This document shows positions 11,273 through 22,471 of a DNA stretch of 64,000 nucleotides, piece by piece; within the stretch, counting starts at the first letter, position 1; the number at the start of each line of letters is the position of its first letter. Where the stretch lies: positions 7,332,270 to 7,396,269 of the forward strand of contig JARUPZ010000016.1 of assembly GCA_031213475.1 (NCBI GenBank), in the 5' to 3' direction. The notes under the pieces were generated by a model, which made no database searches, was not told where the DNA came from, and saw only the letters and a program-made list of their open reading frames with translations. The DNA is from Nereocystis luetkeana (lineage: Eukaryota; Sar; Phaeophyceae; Laminariales; Laminariaceae). A program made the translations under genes and the position numbers.

Positions 11273-11312
<40 letters not shown>
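10949..11312 (+). mobile_element. tRNA-derived SINE, copy 2, with 7 bp target duplication
   Basis: Head GCCGGTCGCCCC, A box TGGTTCAAGTGG, B box GGTTCGAGCCC, the conserved body, then GGGATGG and about forty A. The flanks are AAGCGTT at 10940-10946 and again at 11311-11317, a target-site duplication typical of LINE-driven insertion. It landed next to the B-box part of an older, diverged copy of the same SINE. Confidence 0.93.
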
Positions 11313-11313
<1 letters not shown>

Positions 11314-11455
11314 CGTTGATGCTGGAGTTCGAATCCCAGGTGGGTCGAACTTTTTAGTTTATTCGGACAAAATAAATGAAAATCGCAATCAGCTGCTGAG
11401 AGGGCCTACAGCAGTAGTAACGGTATTGATAGTAGTATTAATAGTGGTAATAATA

Positions 11456-11565
11456 TCACGGGGGACCATAGCAAATACGACCTACGGTACATTCAAAATC
11501 TAGATATTTCGCTATTTTTACTGGCATGTTTGGTCCTATTTACTACCTGTATGGTCCCCCCGTAA
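11456..11565. mobile_element. MITE family A, copy 6
   Basis: TCACGGGGGACCATAG left arm, TATGGTCCCCCCGTAA right arm, TA on both sides. Lies in the older SINE and abuts the GTA repeat. Confidence 0.9.
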
Positions 11566-11672
11566 TAGTAGTAGTAGTAGTAGTAGTAGTAGAAGCAGTA
11601 GTAGTATTAATAGTAGTAGTGGTAGTAGTAGTAGTAGTAGTAGTAGCGGTAGTAGTAGTAGTAGTAGTAGCG

Positions 11673-11735
<63 letters not shown>

Positions 11736-11740
11736 ATAGC
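11566..11740. repeat. (TAG)n microsatellite
   Basis: About 58 triplets of TAG/GTA with a few CGG and AAG variants and one TATTAATA site at 11605. Confidence 0.95.
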
Positions 11741-12597
11741 AGCAGCAGTGGCGTGGATTGATGCGAGCCGACCAGGGAAAAGAAAGGGCTACAGCCTTTT
11801 CGCGACAAAAATGCCTTCCAAGGCAAGAACCTTAGTGGGGAGGGGGGGAAAGCAGCCTGCTTTGTGACCCCGGATCTGAGTTACGACTGATAATCTCCAT
11901 AGATAGGGAGGAGAGAGAGTACACAAGGGCGAACAGAACAAATGAGATGCCGAAAAAATAATTTAAAAAAAATGATACGTATGATCCAAAGACAAAGCCC
12001 GCGAAGAGATCAGTTCTCATGCGTATGGTGGAGTTGGCAAGAGCCCCTGAAAGATATTATTGTAGTGTTGGACATCGTGTCGAAAGATTCGACGTTATCG
12101 ACACATCAAAACATTCGATATATATACGAGTATCATATCGGAACGAGTGCTGCGCTCCGTCCCCCATCCCCTGGCATCCCCGTGTTTTTATTTCAGGGTA
12201 CTCGCACTACTGCCGTAACTGACTGTATTGCACAAAAAAAAACAACTTAGTAGTGCTGCAGTGCACAGATACACACCTATTTTACCTCAAATTACAAATA
12301 AGTTGTGCCCAGGACGGGAGTTCGAGTTGTAAGTAGGCCAACTCCATGAAAATATCGAGATCGTGCGAATCGTTTTTTTTTAAATCCATTGTACACATAA
12401 CGAAAAGTAGGCCAACTCCATGAAAATATCGAGATCGTATCGGTATTTTTTTTAATCCATTGTACATATAATGTGTCGTTCGATGTAAAACACTACCTAC
12501 GTTGTCTTCCACACAACGATGCCAAGAGGCGGCAGTAAAACGCCTCTATTAATAGGAAGTCTCACACTATGATAATCGTAAAACCGCTATCAACAGC

Positions 12598-12632
12598 ATC
12601 ACGGAGGCCCATAGCAAGTAGGCCCAAAACTG
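12598..12632. mobile_element. MITE family A, left-arm fragment
   Basis: TCACGGAGGCCCATAGCAAG resembles the A left arm, but no right arm follows. Confidence 0.5.
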
Positions 12633-12899
12633 GCCCCAAAGCACCTACCTGGTACCTCACTTTGGTGCGTTGTGTCTCAAGAACCGCAGCGTGAAAACGT
12701 ACGTGTTAAGTCTGTTTCAATCACGCGGTTATAGTGACACCATAGGCTTTCCCTCGATGCTACGTTTGTGTTTTTCATTAATACATTGGGAAACCTCCTT
12801 TCCCCCCGTTTTCGGCCTACACAATAGGAGCCACATTGCTACAGTAGTAGCACACGTCGTTTCGACCGCCGTGGGTACACTAGAACCGCACCACAGACG

Positions 12900-13480
12900 C
12901 TTTTTACGATAGAGGTAGCACATTTCTGCTTTTTTTGTTCCTGAATGACGGGCCTCTTTACAACCCAAAATCGTCGGAACGTCCATCTTGTTTCGAAACA
13001 TGACGTTTTTTATACGTGGGCCATGGGATTTTTCATCGGGAACCAATTTTTTTTTTGCTGAAGTTATTTGAGGACCTTACAATCTGGGAGAAGGGATCTT
13101 CAGGTTGGTAGGCTGTTCGGGTGTTTTGGTTCCTGTTGGGATCAGGATACGAGCGAAGACCCAACCCCACCCCTGACTCTAACCCTAACCCTAACCCTAA
13201 CCCTGACCCCAAACCGCAGCCAAAACGGGCCAAAACGCGCCATCTCAGTTGCGGACGACGATTCCGAAGTGCAGACCACGCACCACATTTTTCAAGTAAA
13301 AAACATCCCTAAAAATCCCTTCTCCCAACCTGCTAAACCTAACTCAGTTATTTTTCGGATGAGGTCAGGAGCTCCTCAGGTGAGGAGCCTCGGAAAATTC
13401 AGGGTGAGCCCCTACCGTAGAACGCCTCCACACTCGAAATCTAATCCGCCGTGCGTACCACCGAAACTAGTAGATTCAGT
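12900..13480 (-). repeat. Dispersed repeat M, copy 2, with short telomere-like run
   Basis: Reverse-oriented counterpart of 5640-5975: GCGTTTTTTACGATAGAGG-type start, then CCCAAAATCGTCGGAACGTC, CCATGGGATTTTTCATCG and, after an insert, GAGCTCCTCAGGTGAGGAGC. Within the insert, 13181-13206 is four to five tandem CCCTAA units. Confidence 0.55.
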
Positions 13481-13659
13481 TTTCACCGTCGTGCACGAAG
13501 CAACTGCTTGAGTTAAAAAGCCCAGACCGCCTTCTGCCGCACCGAAACCGTTTAAAGTGGGGGGGGGCACATGCACTTACGGTAATTTCAACCCACACTG
13601 GACGGAAAAACCAGGGAATCCCTCCTGTGTTTTTACTTACACGCCAGATTTTTATTTTT

Positions 13660-13810
13660 TTTTATGACCACCTTGTTCCCCCGTAATAGGTTAATTTCAC
13701 CCTTTTAGGGCAAAGTGCAGTCTTTTCCAGGGGAGAAAACCACTCAAACTTACAAGTAGTGGTTTGTCCCCGAAAAGGGATTTTGCAGCTTTCGCCCTAA
13801 TAAAAGGGTC
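13660..13810. mobile_element. MITE A right-end scrap next to MITE B, copy 3
   Basis: 13672-13688 carries the A right terminus (TTCCCCCGTAATAGG). 13695-13810 is a diverged family B element with CCCTTTTAGGGCAAAGTGCA and TGGTTTGTCCCCGAAAAGGG arms. Confidence 0.65.
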
Positions 13811-13982
13811 GCGCCTAGACCGCTGTCCGTCACACCATTATAAAGCTACAGCAGCAGTGTGTCAAGTCACAAACCGCCGTCTAGCTCACCAAAACCGTGG
13901 AGAGTACACCACGTAGACTACGGTGAGTCTGGACCGCCACCTCCTGGCATCTTTGCTTCTGAGCGTCTACCCGAGGGAAAAT

Positions 13983-14012
<30 letters not shown>
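13983..14012. repeat. (ACA)n microsatellite
   Basis: Ten AAC/ACA triplets, followed at 14039-14056 by a CT dinucleotide run that reads on the minus strand as the GAGAGA right after the NB-ARC exon 3 donor. Confidence 0.9.
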
Positions 14013-14014
<2 letters not shown>

Positions 14015-14058
14015 TACCAAAGACAAGGGACCGTGACATCTCTCTCTCTCTCTCTCAC

Positions 14059-17000
14059 CAAGCGCTCCAGGAGGGTGCCGACCTCCACCCACTCGGCAGG
14101 CTTGGTCGACCCCTCCAAGCTCCCCGCGTAGTGCTTGCGCGCGCTCAGCTTCCCGTCGAGCTTCTTCGCCGACCCCCACAGCGCAGCGAGGGAGTACAGA
14201 CTCCCGCTGCTCGTCACCCCGCCCGCGGAATACTCGTGGAGAATTCCGAGCCCGGCCAGGTAGCGCGCCTGCCGGACGCTCGCCTCTTTCGCGATGCTCT
14301 GGTCCGTTTTCACGGCCGCTCCGAGGTACTCGAGGACCAGGTCGTGGACACGGTAACCGTCGTACGTCGATTGCAGTAGGCCGCGGTTCACCAGGACAGC
14401 GGCGTCGCTCGGCGCGTCGCTCGCGTCCTATTTTCGATTCAAGGAGGAGGAGGACGGCGTTTTCTTTGGTGTTTTCATCGAAAGCCATGATTTTGATTTG
14501 TTAGTCAGTTTGTGGCGCGGTTTTTGCTTGCGCGGTGGTTGCAGTGTAGTTTGAGTTTCGGCTAGTAAGGCAGGCTAGTGCGGTTTGGTTCGGTTTGGTT
14601 CGGTTCGGTTTGATTCGGTTCGGTTCGGTTCGGTTCGGTTCGGTTCGGTTCGGTTCGGTTCGGTTCGGTTCGGTTCGGTTCGGTTCGCGTTGACTCGATT
14701 GGGTTGGGATAAGGCTTGGTTGGGCTGGGATAAGGCTTGGTTGGGTTGGGATAAGGCTTGGTTGGGTTGGGTCGGGTTGGGTTAGGTTTGGATACCATGT
14801 CGGCAACAGCGGCGACACCGGACGAGGTATTTGCGCGGCAGGGGGAAGGGGGGGGAGGTGGGTCGGGGCATCGTGTCACCGAGCGAGCACAGCAGGCGGG
14901 GAGCCGGGACCGGATCGCCACGTGATAGGTTATCGGCGAGGTAAAACGTTGGCACTGTAATTCGCAAGCTGGCCAGCATGCCGCGCTTTGCGACGGAAGA
15001 GGCATTTGCATGGCATGGGGGTGGGGGGTGGTCTGGGACGGGGTCAGAGGGTCGTGTCGCCGAAACAAGACCTGCCGCTGCCTCGGACTGCCGGGCGCGG
15101 AGTCCGAGACCGTGAACCCACAGCGCGCGTAACAAAAGCGTCGGGTCAGGGGACAAACGAAAAAACGCTGACACGTCGTATTCCACAAGTTGGCCAGCAT
15201 GCCGCGCGTTACGACAGAAGAGGCATTATTTCCATGGGGGGGGGGGGGGGGGGGGGTCGGGGGATCGTGCCGCTGAAGTAAGACCGGCCGCTGCTTCGGA
15301 TCTCCGCGCCGAGTCAGATCAGGGGAAAAAAAAACCGTGGCGCACCGTATTCCACAAGCTGGCTAGCATCCCGTTCGTTACGATGGTCCCCGGGGCCATC
15401 ACCGCCAACAGCAGAAATTTCCGCTTGTGACCCTCCGATAGACCGTCAAAAGCCGCCTCCATCCCGGCCAAGAGGGCTTGGTGTCCTTTCTCCACCTTCT
15501 TGAACTTGGAGCGTTTATCCCACAGCCTTTCGTGCACCCGGCTCCACGAAGCAGGGTCCTCTGGTCGGTCCTGCGCAAGGGCTCCCGCCATGCCCAGGGC
15601 CAGGGGCAGCATCCCGCAGCCGCGAGCCACCTGTTTTCGGCCACCGCAATAAAAAAAATGTTTGATGATGGATCAAACTTGGGGGAGACTGCCTAACCCT
15701 AACCCCAACCCCCAACCCCAATCCTAGCCCAACCACAGACCTTGACAACCCCGCTCGAGAACGCGTTTCGACCTTAGAATTACATTTAGTCACCGACAGG
15801 ACCCATCAAGCACCCTATTCGCGCGCCGACGATGTCCACAGCTATCAACAGCAGGAAACAGTATCTTCTGACAAAATTCTCGTGAGACTTGCTCGCCGAA
15901 CCGGTAGTAAAGAAGGCCGGCTCGCCAGGGCCGGGGCTCTGGTGATTTAGCCTAAAGACGTCCGATAAGGAATTTCTCGAACAATCAGCGCACACGTACC
16001 CGCATTTAGTGCAGCGTGGTTTAGTCTTTTGTGGTATTGCGGTACGCCCGGTGACTTTCTAGCGCGCCTGGTGGCTTTCTACAGCGCCCGGTGATATTCT
16101 AGCGCGATCTCTGTAAGTGACGGCAGCGGTTCGTGCTATCACTTTCTAAACTAACAAAAAAAAAACGTCTAGTTGTGAGATCGAGGATTTCGGTACCCCC
16201 ACGGTCAGCTCGGAGTTCTCAGGTACGGGTGTGGGCACGGTCGCGAGCGGGATCTTCAGGGTTCACCATGTTCACATAAGGCTGTTCGTGTTCCCCGGCC
16301 CGTGCTAATGCACGACCCTCGGCCACTTCGAGGGGAGTAACAAAAATAGCAGCAACTTGCTGCCGAAATTGGTGGCAAGGACTGCTGCCCCAGACTCCCA
16401 CCCCCACCTCGCCCTCCCCACCGTTCATACACCCACACATATGCAGTCAGACCCCAACCCCACCCCAACTCTAACTCCAATTCAACCAGACCGAACCGAA
16501 CCGAACCGAATCCACCCGACCCCCCCGGTTACGGCCCTTCGCGCTTGGTGCAAGCAAATGTCCGCCTGGTCGCTGAACACCCGACGTGCTCCGTCCCGAC
16601 ATTGTAGGGATGCGAAGGTCTACGGCCATACGACTACGGCCATGCATAATAAATACCCCCCCCCCCCCCCCCCCGCCTCCCCGGTCCTCCACCTACCTGC
16701 GCGGCCTGCACTCCGGGCAGCGACCCGGTGGCTCGACTGGCTTTTCGGAGCACCTCGAGAGCCTCCCCCTGCGTCATCTCCCCGATCTGTGTTCGCAGGC
16801 CGGCGTACTCGGGCGAGACCACCCCGCGCTTGCGCGAGGTGACCAGGACGTGCAAGCCCGTGCTCGCAAAGGCGTCCACAACCTCGGCGTTCCTCACGTC
16901 GTCCAGCACCACCAGGCACCGCAGGTTGCCCCTGTCGAGGGTCTCCGACACGCGCCGGACGGCCGCCTGCGCGCCGCGCAGCTCGCGCGGGCGAGCGCGC

Positions 17001-17938
17001 GGCGTGCCGGCGGCAGCCGGCGCGGGCAGGCCTTTCGCGAGGCTCTCCAGGAGGAGGGTCAGGTTGGCCTTTCCCGCGCGCCCCACCGGGATCCAGTAGA
17101 TGCCGCGCTTGAAGGAGGACCGCACGCGGTGCTCGCGCACCACCGCGGAAGCGAGGAGGGTCTTGCCTCCGCCCCCTTCGCCGAAGAAGGCGTGGGTGGA
17201 AGAAGATTGCCGGTGGGGATCGACAAGGTCGAGGACGACCCGCTCCACCATGGCCAGCCGCGCCACGTACGTCAGGGGCAGGGAGGGCGCTCGGCGAGGC
17301 ACGTACGCCAGCTTGTGTAAGCTCGGGGACTCGCACGCGGCGATCATGCGGATGACCTCCTTCTCCTCCAGGGACGACTGGGCGGCGATCCCGGCCAGCA
17401 CCGCCTCCAGGAGGCCTTCCAGCCTACCCTTGTGCCGGGCCGCGGCATCGAGGTGGAGGGGACCGAGCTCCACGCTCCAGCAGCACACCGTGACGGCGCC
17501 GCAGGCCTGCACGAACCGCCCGACCGAGACCATCTCCTCGCGGAACCCGTCGAGCACAGCGGCAACCGCCTCGGGCATGGCCTTCGGCCCGGCGGCCTCC
17601 ACGACGCACGACGCGACCCCCACGCAGTACTCCATGAGCTCGAACACCTCATCTCGGGGGAAAGCCGCGCCCTGGACGGCGCCGAGGAGCTCTTTGTAGA
17701 CCGACATCACGGGGACGATCAAGTTTTCGTTCGCTGCGTCCAGAAGGCCGCTCAGGACGTTGAACGCCAGGACGTCTTTCACCGCTGCGTTGGCGGTGCC
17801 CCCGCTCCCCTCGCCCTTCCCGCCTCTCCCGTGGACACTACCCGTGCCGCTGCCATTCCCTCCCGTTTTCCACGCGAGTCCAACAGTCTCGTACCAAGGT
17901 AATTCGTCATCGATTCGTCTGGCCGCTTCGGAGAGGAC
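14059..17938 (-). CDS. NB-ARC receptor-like protein (NB-ARC-TPR type), three exons
   Basis: STAND-family ATPase, the nucleotide-dependent switch of intracellular immune-type receptors; presumed cytosolic. Minus-strand exons: 17938-16697 (414 codons), 15630-15346 (95) and 14427-14059 (123). All are flanked by AG and GT and all phase 0, giving 632 continuous codons. Visible motifs: P-loop GEGGGGKT (residues 253-260), kinase-2 LVVLDDV (about 342-348), RNBS-B LVTSR (365-369), GLPL-like MLPLALG (from 420), and a VHD variant of MHD in YRVHDLVLEYL (536-538). The join VQAAQ|VARGCGMLPLALG is what the family predicts. No first exon with ATG is seen upstream of 17938, so the N-terminus is incomplete. 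After the last exon a TPR exon at 8153-8016 could follow. Such genes with one TPR per phase-0 exon are described in Ectocarpus, where TPR exons are reshuffled. Motifs look intact; expression is unknown. Intron 2 contains a tandem duplication of the exon 2 end. Confidence 0.85.
14583..14790. repeat. GGTTC pentamer array plus 21 bp minisatellite
   Basis: 14583-14687 is about twenty tandem GGTTC units. 14700-14790 has three 21 bp units of GGGTTGGGATAAGGCTTGGT. Both lie in NB-ARC intron 2. Confidence 0.92.
14800..15390 (-). repeat. Roughly 190 bp tandem unit containing the end of NB-ARC exon 2
   Basis: Three partial-to-full units. Each has, on the minus strand, a version of GGCATGCTGGCCAACTTGTG (the end of exon 2 at 15346-15385), followed by a region with GATCCGAAGCAGCGGCC-type text and a G/C-rich run. 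The exon-derived parts lie at about 15346-15390, 15175-15215 and 14955-14995. The copies inside the intron have lost the exact donor dinucleotide. Confidence 0.75.
15640..16528. other. NB-ARC intron 1, distal part: no other gene seen
   Basis: Holds a short CTAACCCTAACCCC telomere-like stretch at 15693-15728 and a CCGAA run at 16488-16510. Otherwise no feature I can name. Confidence 0.5.
16529..16674 (+). repeat. Poly(C)-ended element, copy in NB-ARC intron 1
   Basis: TTCGCGCTTGGTGCAAGCAA, CCCGACGTGCTCCGTCCC, ATTGTAGGGATGCGAAGG, CATACGACTACGGCCATGC, then about eighteen C. The C run ends some 20 bp from the exon 1 donor at 16696. Confidence 0.85.
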
Positions 17939-18655
17939 CTGTTATTGTAGGAGCGCATGAAATATACCAGGTGTAGAGTCCACGTGGACCCACAGCAGTA
18001 TGACGAGGCACATGGTAAACAAAAAAACAGTGGACTTACACACGATATACCAGGAAGCAATTTTGAGTAGTTATCATGCCGCGGATACAGAAAGCCGCCT
18101 TGACGCCTTTTAGGAACTGAACTCACGGATTTGAGTACAAGCTACTCGGGTTCAGTGTGGGGTAGTGTTTTGGAGTGAGAAAAAGGGTTGTGACCCTCTT
18201 TCAATACTACTGCAGTCCCGTTTTGGGGACGAACCAGTCAAATTCCGAGTAAATTGTTCCCAAAACGGGACTGCAGCCCTAATCGGGTTGTAGCTGCAGT
18301 CTAGAGCCTAAAATGCCTCTGCAGTTGCCTGCACCTGTGTATACTACGCACGTACCTGGTAGCAGTGAAGGGATACCTGCCTTTGTTACTAACAAACGCC
18401 GTAGCGTATACGTAATACTCGTTTAACCAATAATACCACCAACCTACGCTACATACTGATGTACACATCACTCGTATTACAAAGACTCCCTACTACTACT
18501 GTCGGGGAAAAAATATACCAGGTAACGACCGACGATCAATACCAGCGTCATCCACCCGTTCACCAGTATACGCCTGCATAAAACTGAAGTATGCTGATGT
18601 AACCAAGGGTGGAGGTGGAGGTTGCGTCTGTTTAGAGTCTAGTGTGGTCTTGCTA
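17939..18655. other. Region upstream of the NB-ARC exon; one MITE B copy
   Basis: No first exon or promoter can be recognised. 18183-18297 is a MITE family B element (ACTGCAGTCCCGTTTTGGGG and CCAAAACGGGACTGCAGCC arms). Several TACCAGGTA motifs are present. Confidence 0.55.
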
Positions 18656-18760
18656 TTACGGGGGCCCATAGTTAATAGGACCAAATATTGTTAGTAAAAA
18701 TGGTTAAATATATAGGTTTTCATGTATACCATAGGTCCTGTTAACCATGGTCCCCCGTAA
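18656..18760. mobile_element. MITE family A, copy 7
   Basis: 105 bp, TTACGGGGGCCCATAG left arm and CCATGGTCCCCCGTAA right arm, flanked CTA...TAG. Core GGACCAAATATTGTTAGTAA is the empty form of the internal TA site. Confidence 0.95.
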
Positions 18761-18762
18761 TA

Positions 18763-20770
18763 GTCTTGCGGGTGGAGCGCTATTCTGGGCTATAAATCGG
18801 CACCTCTTCGACTACTATGTTGGCGTAGGCGTTTTTTCTCGTTTCTCGAGGGCTAAACCGACGCCTGTATGCAGGAGAAGGTTCTACGACAAAGAGTACG
18901 CGGGCCCCCGTGCATCCAGCCCGCGGCGGTGGCCGTTACTGAAAGGGGAGACTTTCAATAGTTTCGACCGGGAAAACATGGTCGGCGGTGTACATCGTGT
19001 ACCAGATACGTAGTCATATTATTCCTTCTGTAATCCGACAATGTGAGGCGAGAGTGTTAGGTACCTGACACAAAAATATTTACCCCATATATTATACCAG
19101 TACCAGGTACGCAGTACATACCAGTAGCGTTTTCCGCTGCAAAAACCCAGTTATATTTCTAGGGTAAAACAAAGTATGTATGGGGTTGCCATCCAACTCT
19201 ATTAATAGTGCAGCATGAACTTCAACTTTAATCACTCATAGACATACAGTAGTTCGAAAAAAGAAAAAACAAGGTAGAACAACAGGCGGAAAGCTTTGGA
19301 CGAAATAATAGTCCCACTCAACTGCTGTACAAAGGGTGAAGAATCTGTGATACTTCGTAACAAATTCTTGGAAAAACAGCATATGCATGCTCTGCAAAAA
19401 TGTAACGTCAAACAAATCGGTCTCAATTTTTTCGGCCACCACTGCAGTGTGCTCGTATGTGCTATTAGTAGTAGATCTCTACAGCAGCCAATTCGTGATA
19501 AATTCTACCGCCATACGAAGTATATGATGTAATGCAACCGCCATCACCTTTGACTAGCAACCTGATACACCTTACAGTCAGTGCGTGTGACTAACTGCTT
19601 GCTGCTGCATTAGTCAGTGGTTGACCTCGAGGAGATCCCACGCGGAAGTGCTCTGTAGTAACTGCTCAGTGGTAGGATCGTTCGAGACTTGAGACCGTAG
19701 TACGTGCGTAGCTTCGGCCTATGTAGTGCCTCTAGTGCCGTGCGCAAGAGCAAGACAGCACCCACCCTCGGATGACTTTCAAGGGCGGTTTTCTCGGCAA
19801 CGGGGGAGCGTACTGAGTACGCCGAGCGAAGCGCCTATGGAAATGTCTCCGCGAAATACTTCCAAAGCCACCATTTTCCATTTTCGGTGTATGTGCGCCC
19901 CCCCCCCCCCCCCCGGCGCCTTTTTTCCGATCCGATCCCTGATCGTAATCGTATTCGACCCAATTGGATCGGAAAAGTGCCGAAGGTGATTTCCTGCAAC
20001 TGGGCACCTGAAGAAGCGGGAAACAGCTCTAGATAGGTCTTGGAGAAAAGCCCAAGTCATTCCGAGGCGAGAAACAGCAGTTTTGCACATTTTGGAAGGC
20101 AAAAGCTCGTGCGAACGTGCCGATAGCACCATTTCTGACTGACTGCGAATCCGACTGTATAAGAAGTGGCCTTAATCTGTTCAGATGTGGTGGTATTGTT
20201 TCTTCAGCTCGTTCTATATATTAATAGTGTCTATCACATCCCCTGGGGGGGGGGGCACGGCAGCTTTTTCTTTCTCTTTCTCTTTCGATTTATTTTTCCT
20301 TGTTTTCTCTCTTTCAAAGAATGTGCCTCTCGTGCCTGTCGTATCCAGTGTGATGACATGGCATTGCATTGCCTACTCAGCTTACTGCATAACGATGTAC
20401 CAGGTATCTCTGACAGCTGAGTAGTTTGTGACTAAGAACTTACTTGTTCCTCGGGAGGATTGAAGAATCGGCACGGACACTGGTGGTGCTGGGCGTCGAC
20501 AGGTAGAAAGAGCGGTTTAATGCGAAGAACAAGGACACGGACGCCGGTTGTGCTTGGGGCGCACGGGTAGAAAGAGCGGCTTGATGTGAAGAACACGCAC
20601 AAGGAATTGCTCAGGATGGCATCATTCTGTATATGCGAGTAGTACATGAATATGTATACCCAGGTGTCCTGTCCCATAGCTTACCAACACCGGTATTACG
20701 TACCTGGTACACTATTAATGCTAATATTTATCCTGTATATAGAGGGGAAGTAGCCCTACAATATTAACAG
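18763..20770. other. No supported gene; fragments of dispersed repeats
   Basis: Contains TATTAATA at 19200 and 20219, a C run at 19896-19914, and repeated fragments such as AGAAAGAGCGGTTTAATG (20500-20600, twice) that recur near 10400 and 40860 in inverted form. Short ORFs have no recognisable domain. Confidence 0.45.
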
Positions 20771-20774
20771 TACG

Positions 20775-21178
20775 TAGAGGAGGTCTACGGGATGCTCCTA
20801 TTAGGGAGTATAGGGAGACGTCCATCCTGCTGGACGTCACCCATGCGGACCCTCAAGCGCAGATACACCTGCGAGGAGGCAGTGCCGATCAAGATGGATC
20901 AGATGCCTCTACCTCCGAGGCGCGCAAGCGCCAACACTACGCTCGTCCGGGACATGCGTCCTTTGACGAACGGAGTCTCAAACTTGCCACTTTAGCAGTG
21001 GAAAGCTTTGGGCGTCTCGCGGTAGAGGGCAGTAAGTTCATCGATCAGCTGGCTGCTAGGGTAGTGGGGGGGAGGGATGGTGGGTCGATGGGAAGGAAAG
21101 GATTGGTGAAGGAACGCCCACTCTCTCGGCGACTACACAGGTCGCCATTTCGCCATTTCGAGGAGGGTATCACGATTT
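20775..21178 (+). pseudogene. Possible C-terminal remnant of a non-LTR element protein
   Basis: One plus-strand frame is open for about 130 codons and reads like real protein: ILLDVTHADPQAQIHLRGGS, then RKRQHYARPGHASFDERSLK and LATLAVESFGRLAVEGSKFI, ending at a stop at 21178. The end of this frame (RRLHRSPFRHFEEGITI) makes sense only if shifted by one base near 21145, where the alternative frame gives FAISRRVSRFRL. That suggests a frameshifted remnant. From memory this phrase style resembles mobile-element proteins, but I cannot confirm the family, and it could be a host gene fragment. Confidence 0.4.
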
Positions 21179-21179
21179 A

Positions 21180-22470
21180 GACTCCAGCTTAGGGGTCGTC
21201 AGAATCGAGAAGGAGCAGGGGGGGGGGAGATGACAGACCGACACCGATGGCGTGGGGATGGAGCTTGGATGCGGGTTAGGATCCAAGAGTAGAAGTGACG
21301 AGTACGTATTCAAATGTATTAAGATGTAGAAGGGAGAAAAAACAACAGAATATCGAAGACAAAACATAGAGGAAGCATAGAAGGTAGATAGACTTGGTGT
21401 ATATAGGTTTTCTTCGTATACGGAGATTTCTTCTTTCAGGAATGTTTTGATTGATCAACGTGAAAGCTCATGCTGCACATTGTCGGATGGCAAGCCTAAT
21501 AATAATAATGATAGTACGCACGAGTACAACAGCAGTAGCAGAACCAGGTAGAAGAGCTGAGAGCTCGTGTACAATACACATACTACGGAGAAACAACAAA
21601 AACAGTCGTCGGTACTTACGTTTTACTCGACTTTTCTGCTGGCAGTGCTGCGCTGTAGTTGTCCACTTTGAGCAGGGCCCACGGAGAGTCCACGGAGAAT
21701 TGCTCAGGATGTCATAATTCCGTTCCCTATGCGGGTAGACACTTCTGAAACAATTGTTAATAGGTGTCCCGTCCCGTATCTTACTTTTATACTATTGATA
21801 CTATACTGTTGTGGGAAGTAGCCCTATATAGAACAACTACTGTGAAGTGAAGGAGACATGGAAAGCAACGAACAGCAGTCGTGGGTAATGAGCACCAAGT
21901 ATTTCCCTAAAAATAAGCACAGTTTGTGTATTAATATTCAATCAGAACGGTGTTCTTATATTTGGGATAGAGTAGTACCAGGTATTTAGTACCAGGTATT
22001 TAATACGAAATTCTGCTTGCTGTGCTGTGCTTTAGTCGTCCGTCCACTTTCAGTTTTCCGGTGCATATCACGCGGAAATGCTCAGGATGCTATCACCCAG
22101 GTAAATATGTACCAGGTATCTGGTATAAAAGGTGCCCTGCCCTGTATACCTGGTACTAGTATACTGCTGTTTAATACTACTATTAATAAATAATAATACT
22201 ATACTACGAACTCTTTTAGGCAGTACTTGGTGAGTACGTAGATCCCTACAATCGGCGCGGGATAAACAAGGAGGAACATCCTCAGTCGGGTTGTTTTGAT
22301 ACTCTGCACGAACTTTCTGCTAGCTGCGCTCTGTACGGCTGTGTGCTGGAGTTGCACGTTACATGCATTTTGAGGAGATTCCACGCGTTCTATGATGCAG
22401 GTACGGAGGTATATACATACAGCTGCCGCTGTATAGATTTCTTATCCTGCTCAAGACTAAAAAAACGCTT
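21180..22470. other. No gene seen; repeat fragments
   Basis: Recurring pieces such as TTGCTCAGGATG preceded by CACGG (21700, also 20600 and 22080) and GAGGAGATTCCACGCG (22370, also 19630) mark an old dispersed family. TATTAATA occurs at 21929 and 22181, and TACCAGGTA motifs cluster at 21970-22150. Confidence 0.45.
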
Positions 22471-22471
22471 C

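Larger units (their letters stand above)
11313..11965 (+). mobile_element. Older diverged SINE broken up by a MITE and a GTA expansion
   Basis: 11322-11410 matches the B box and proximal body of the young SINE (GGAGTTCGAATCCCAGG, GTCGAACTTTTTAGTTTATT). 11745-11965 matches the distal body (GATGCGAGCCGACCAGGG, TGTGACCCCGGATCTGAGTT). Between them lie two TATTAATA sites, MITE A copy 6 and a long TAG/GTA microsatellite. The A box head is missing. Confidence 0.75.

Noticed and set aside
11526-11867. Valine-rich ORF and its leucine-rich reverse
   Set aside because: Direct translation of the TAG/GTA microsatellite.
16586-17699. Plus-strand ORFs of 244 and 199 codons
   Set aside because: They are shadows of the minus-strand NB-ARC exon, which carries the domain motifs.
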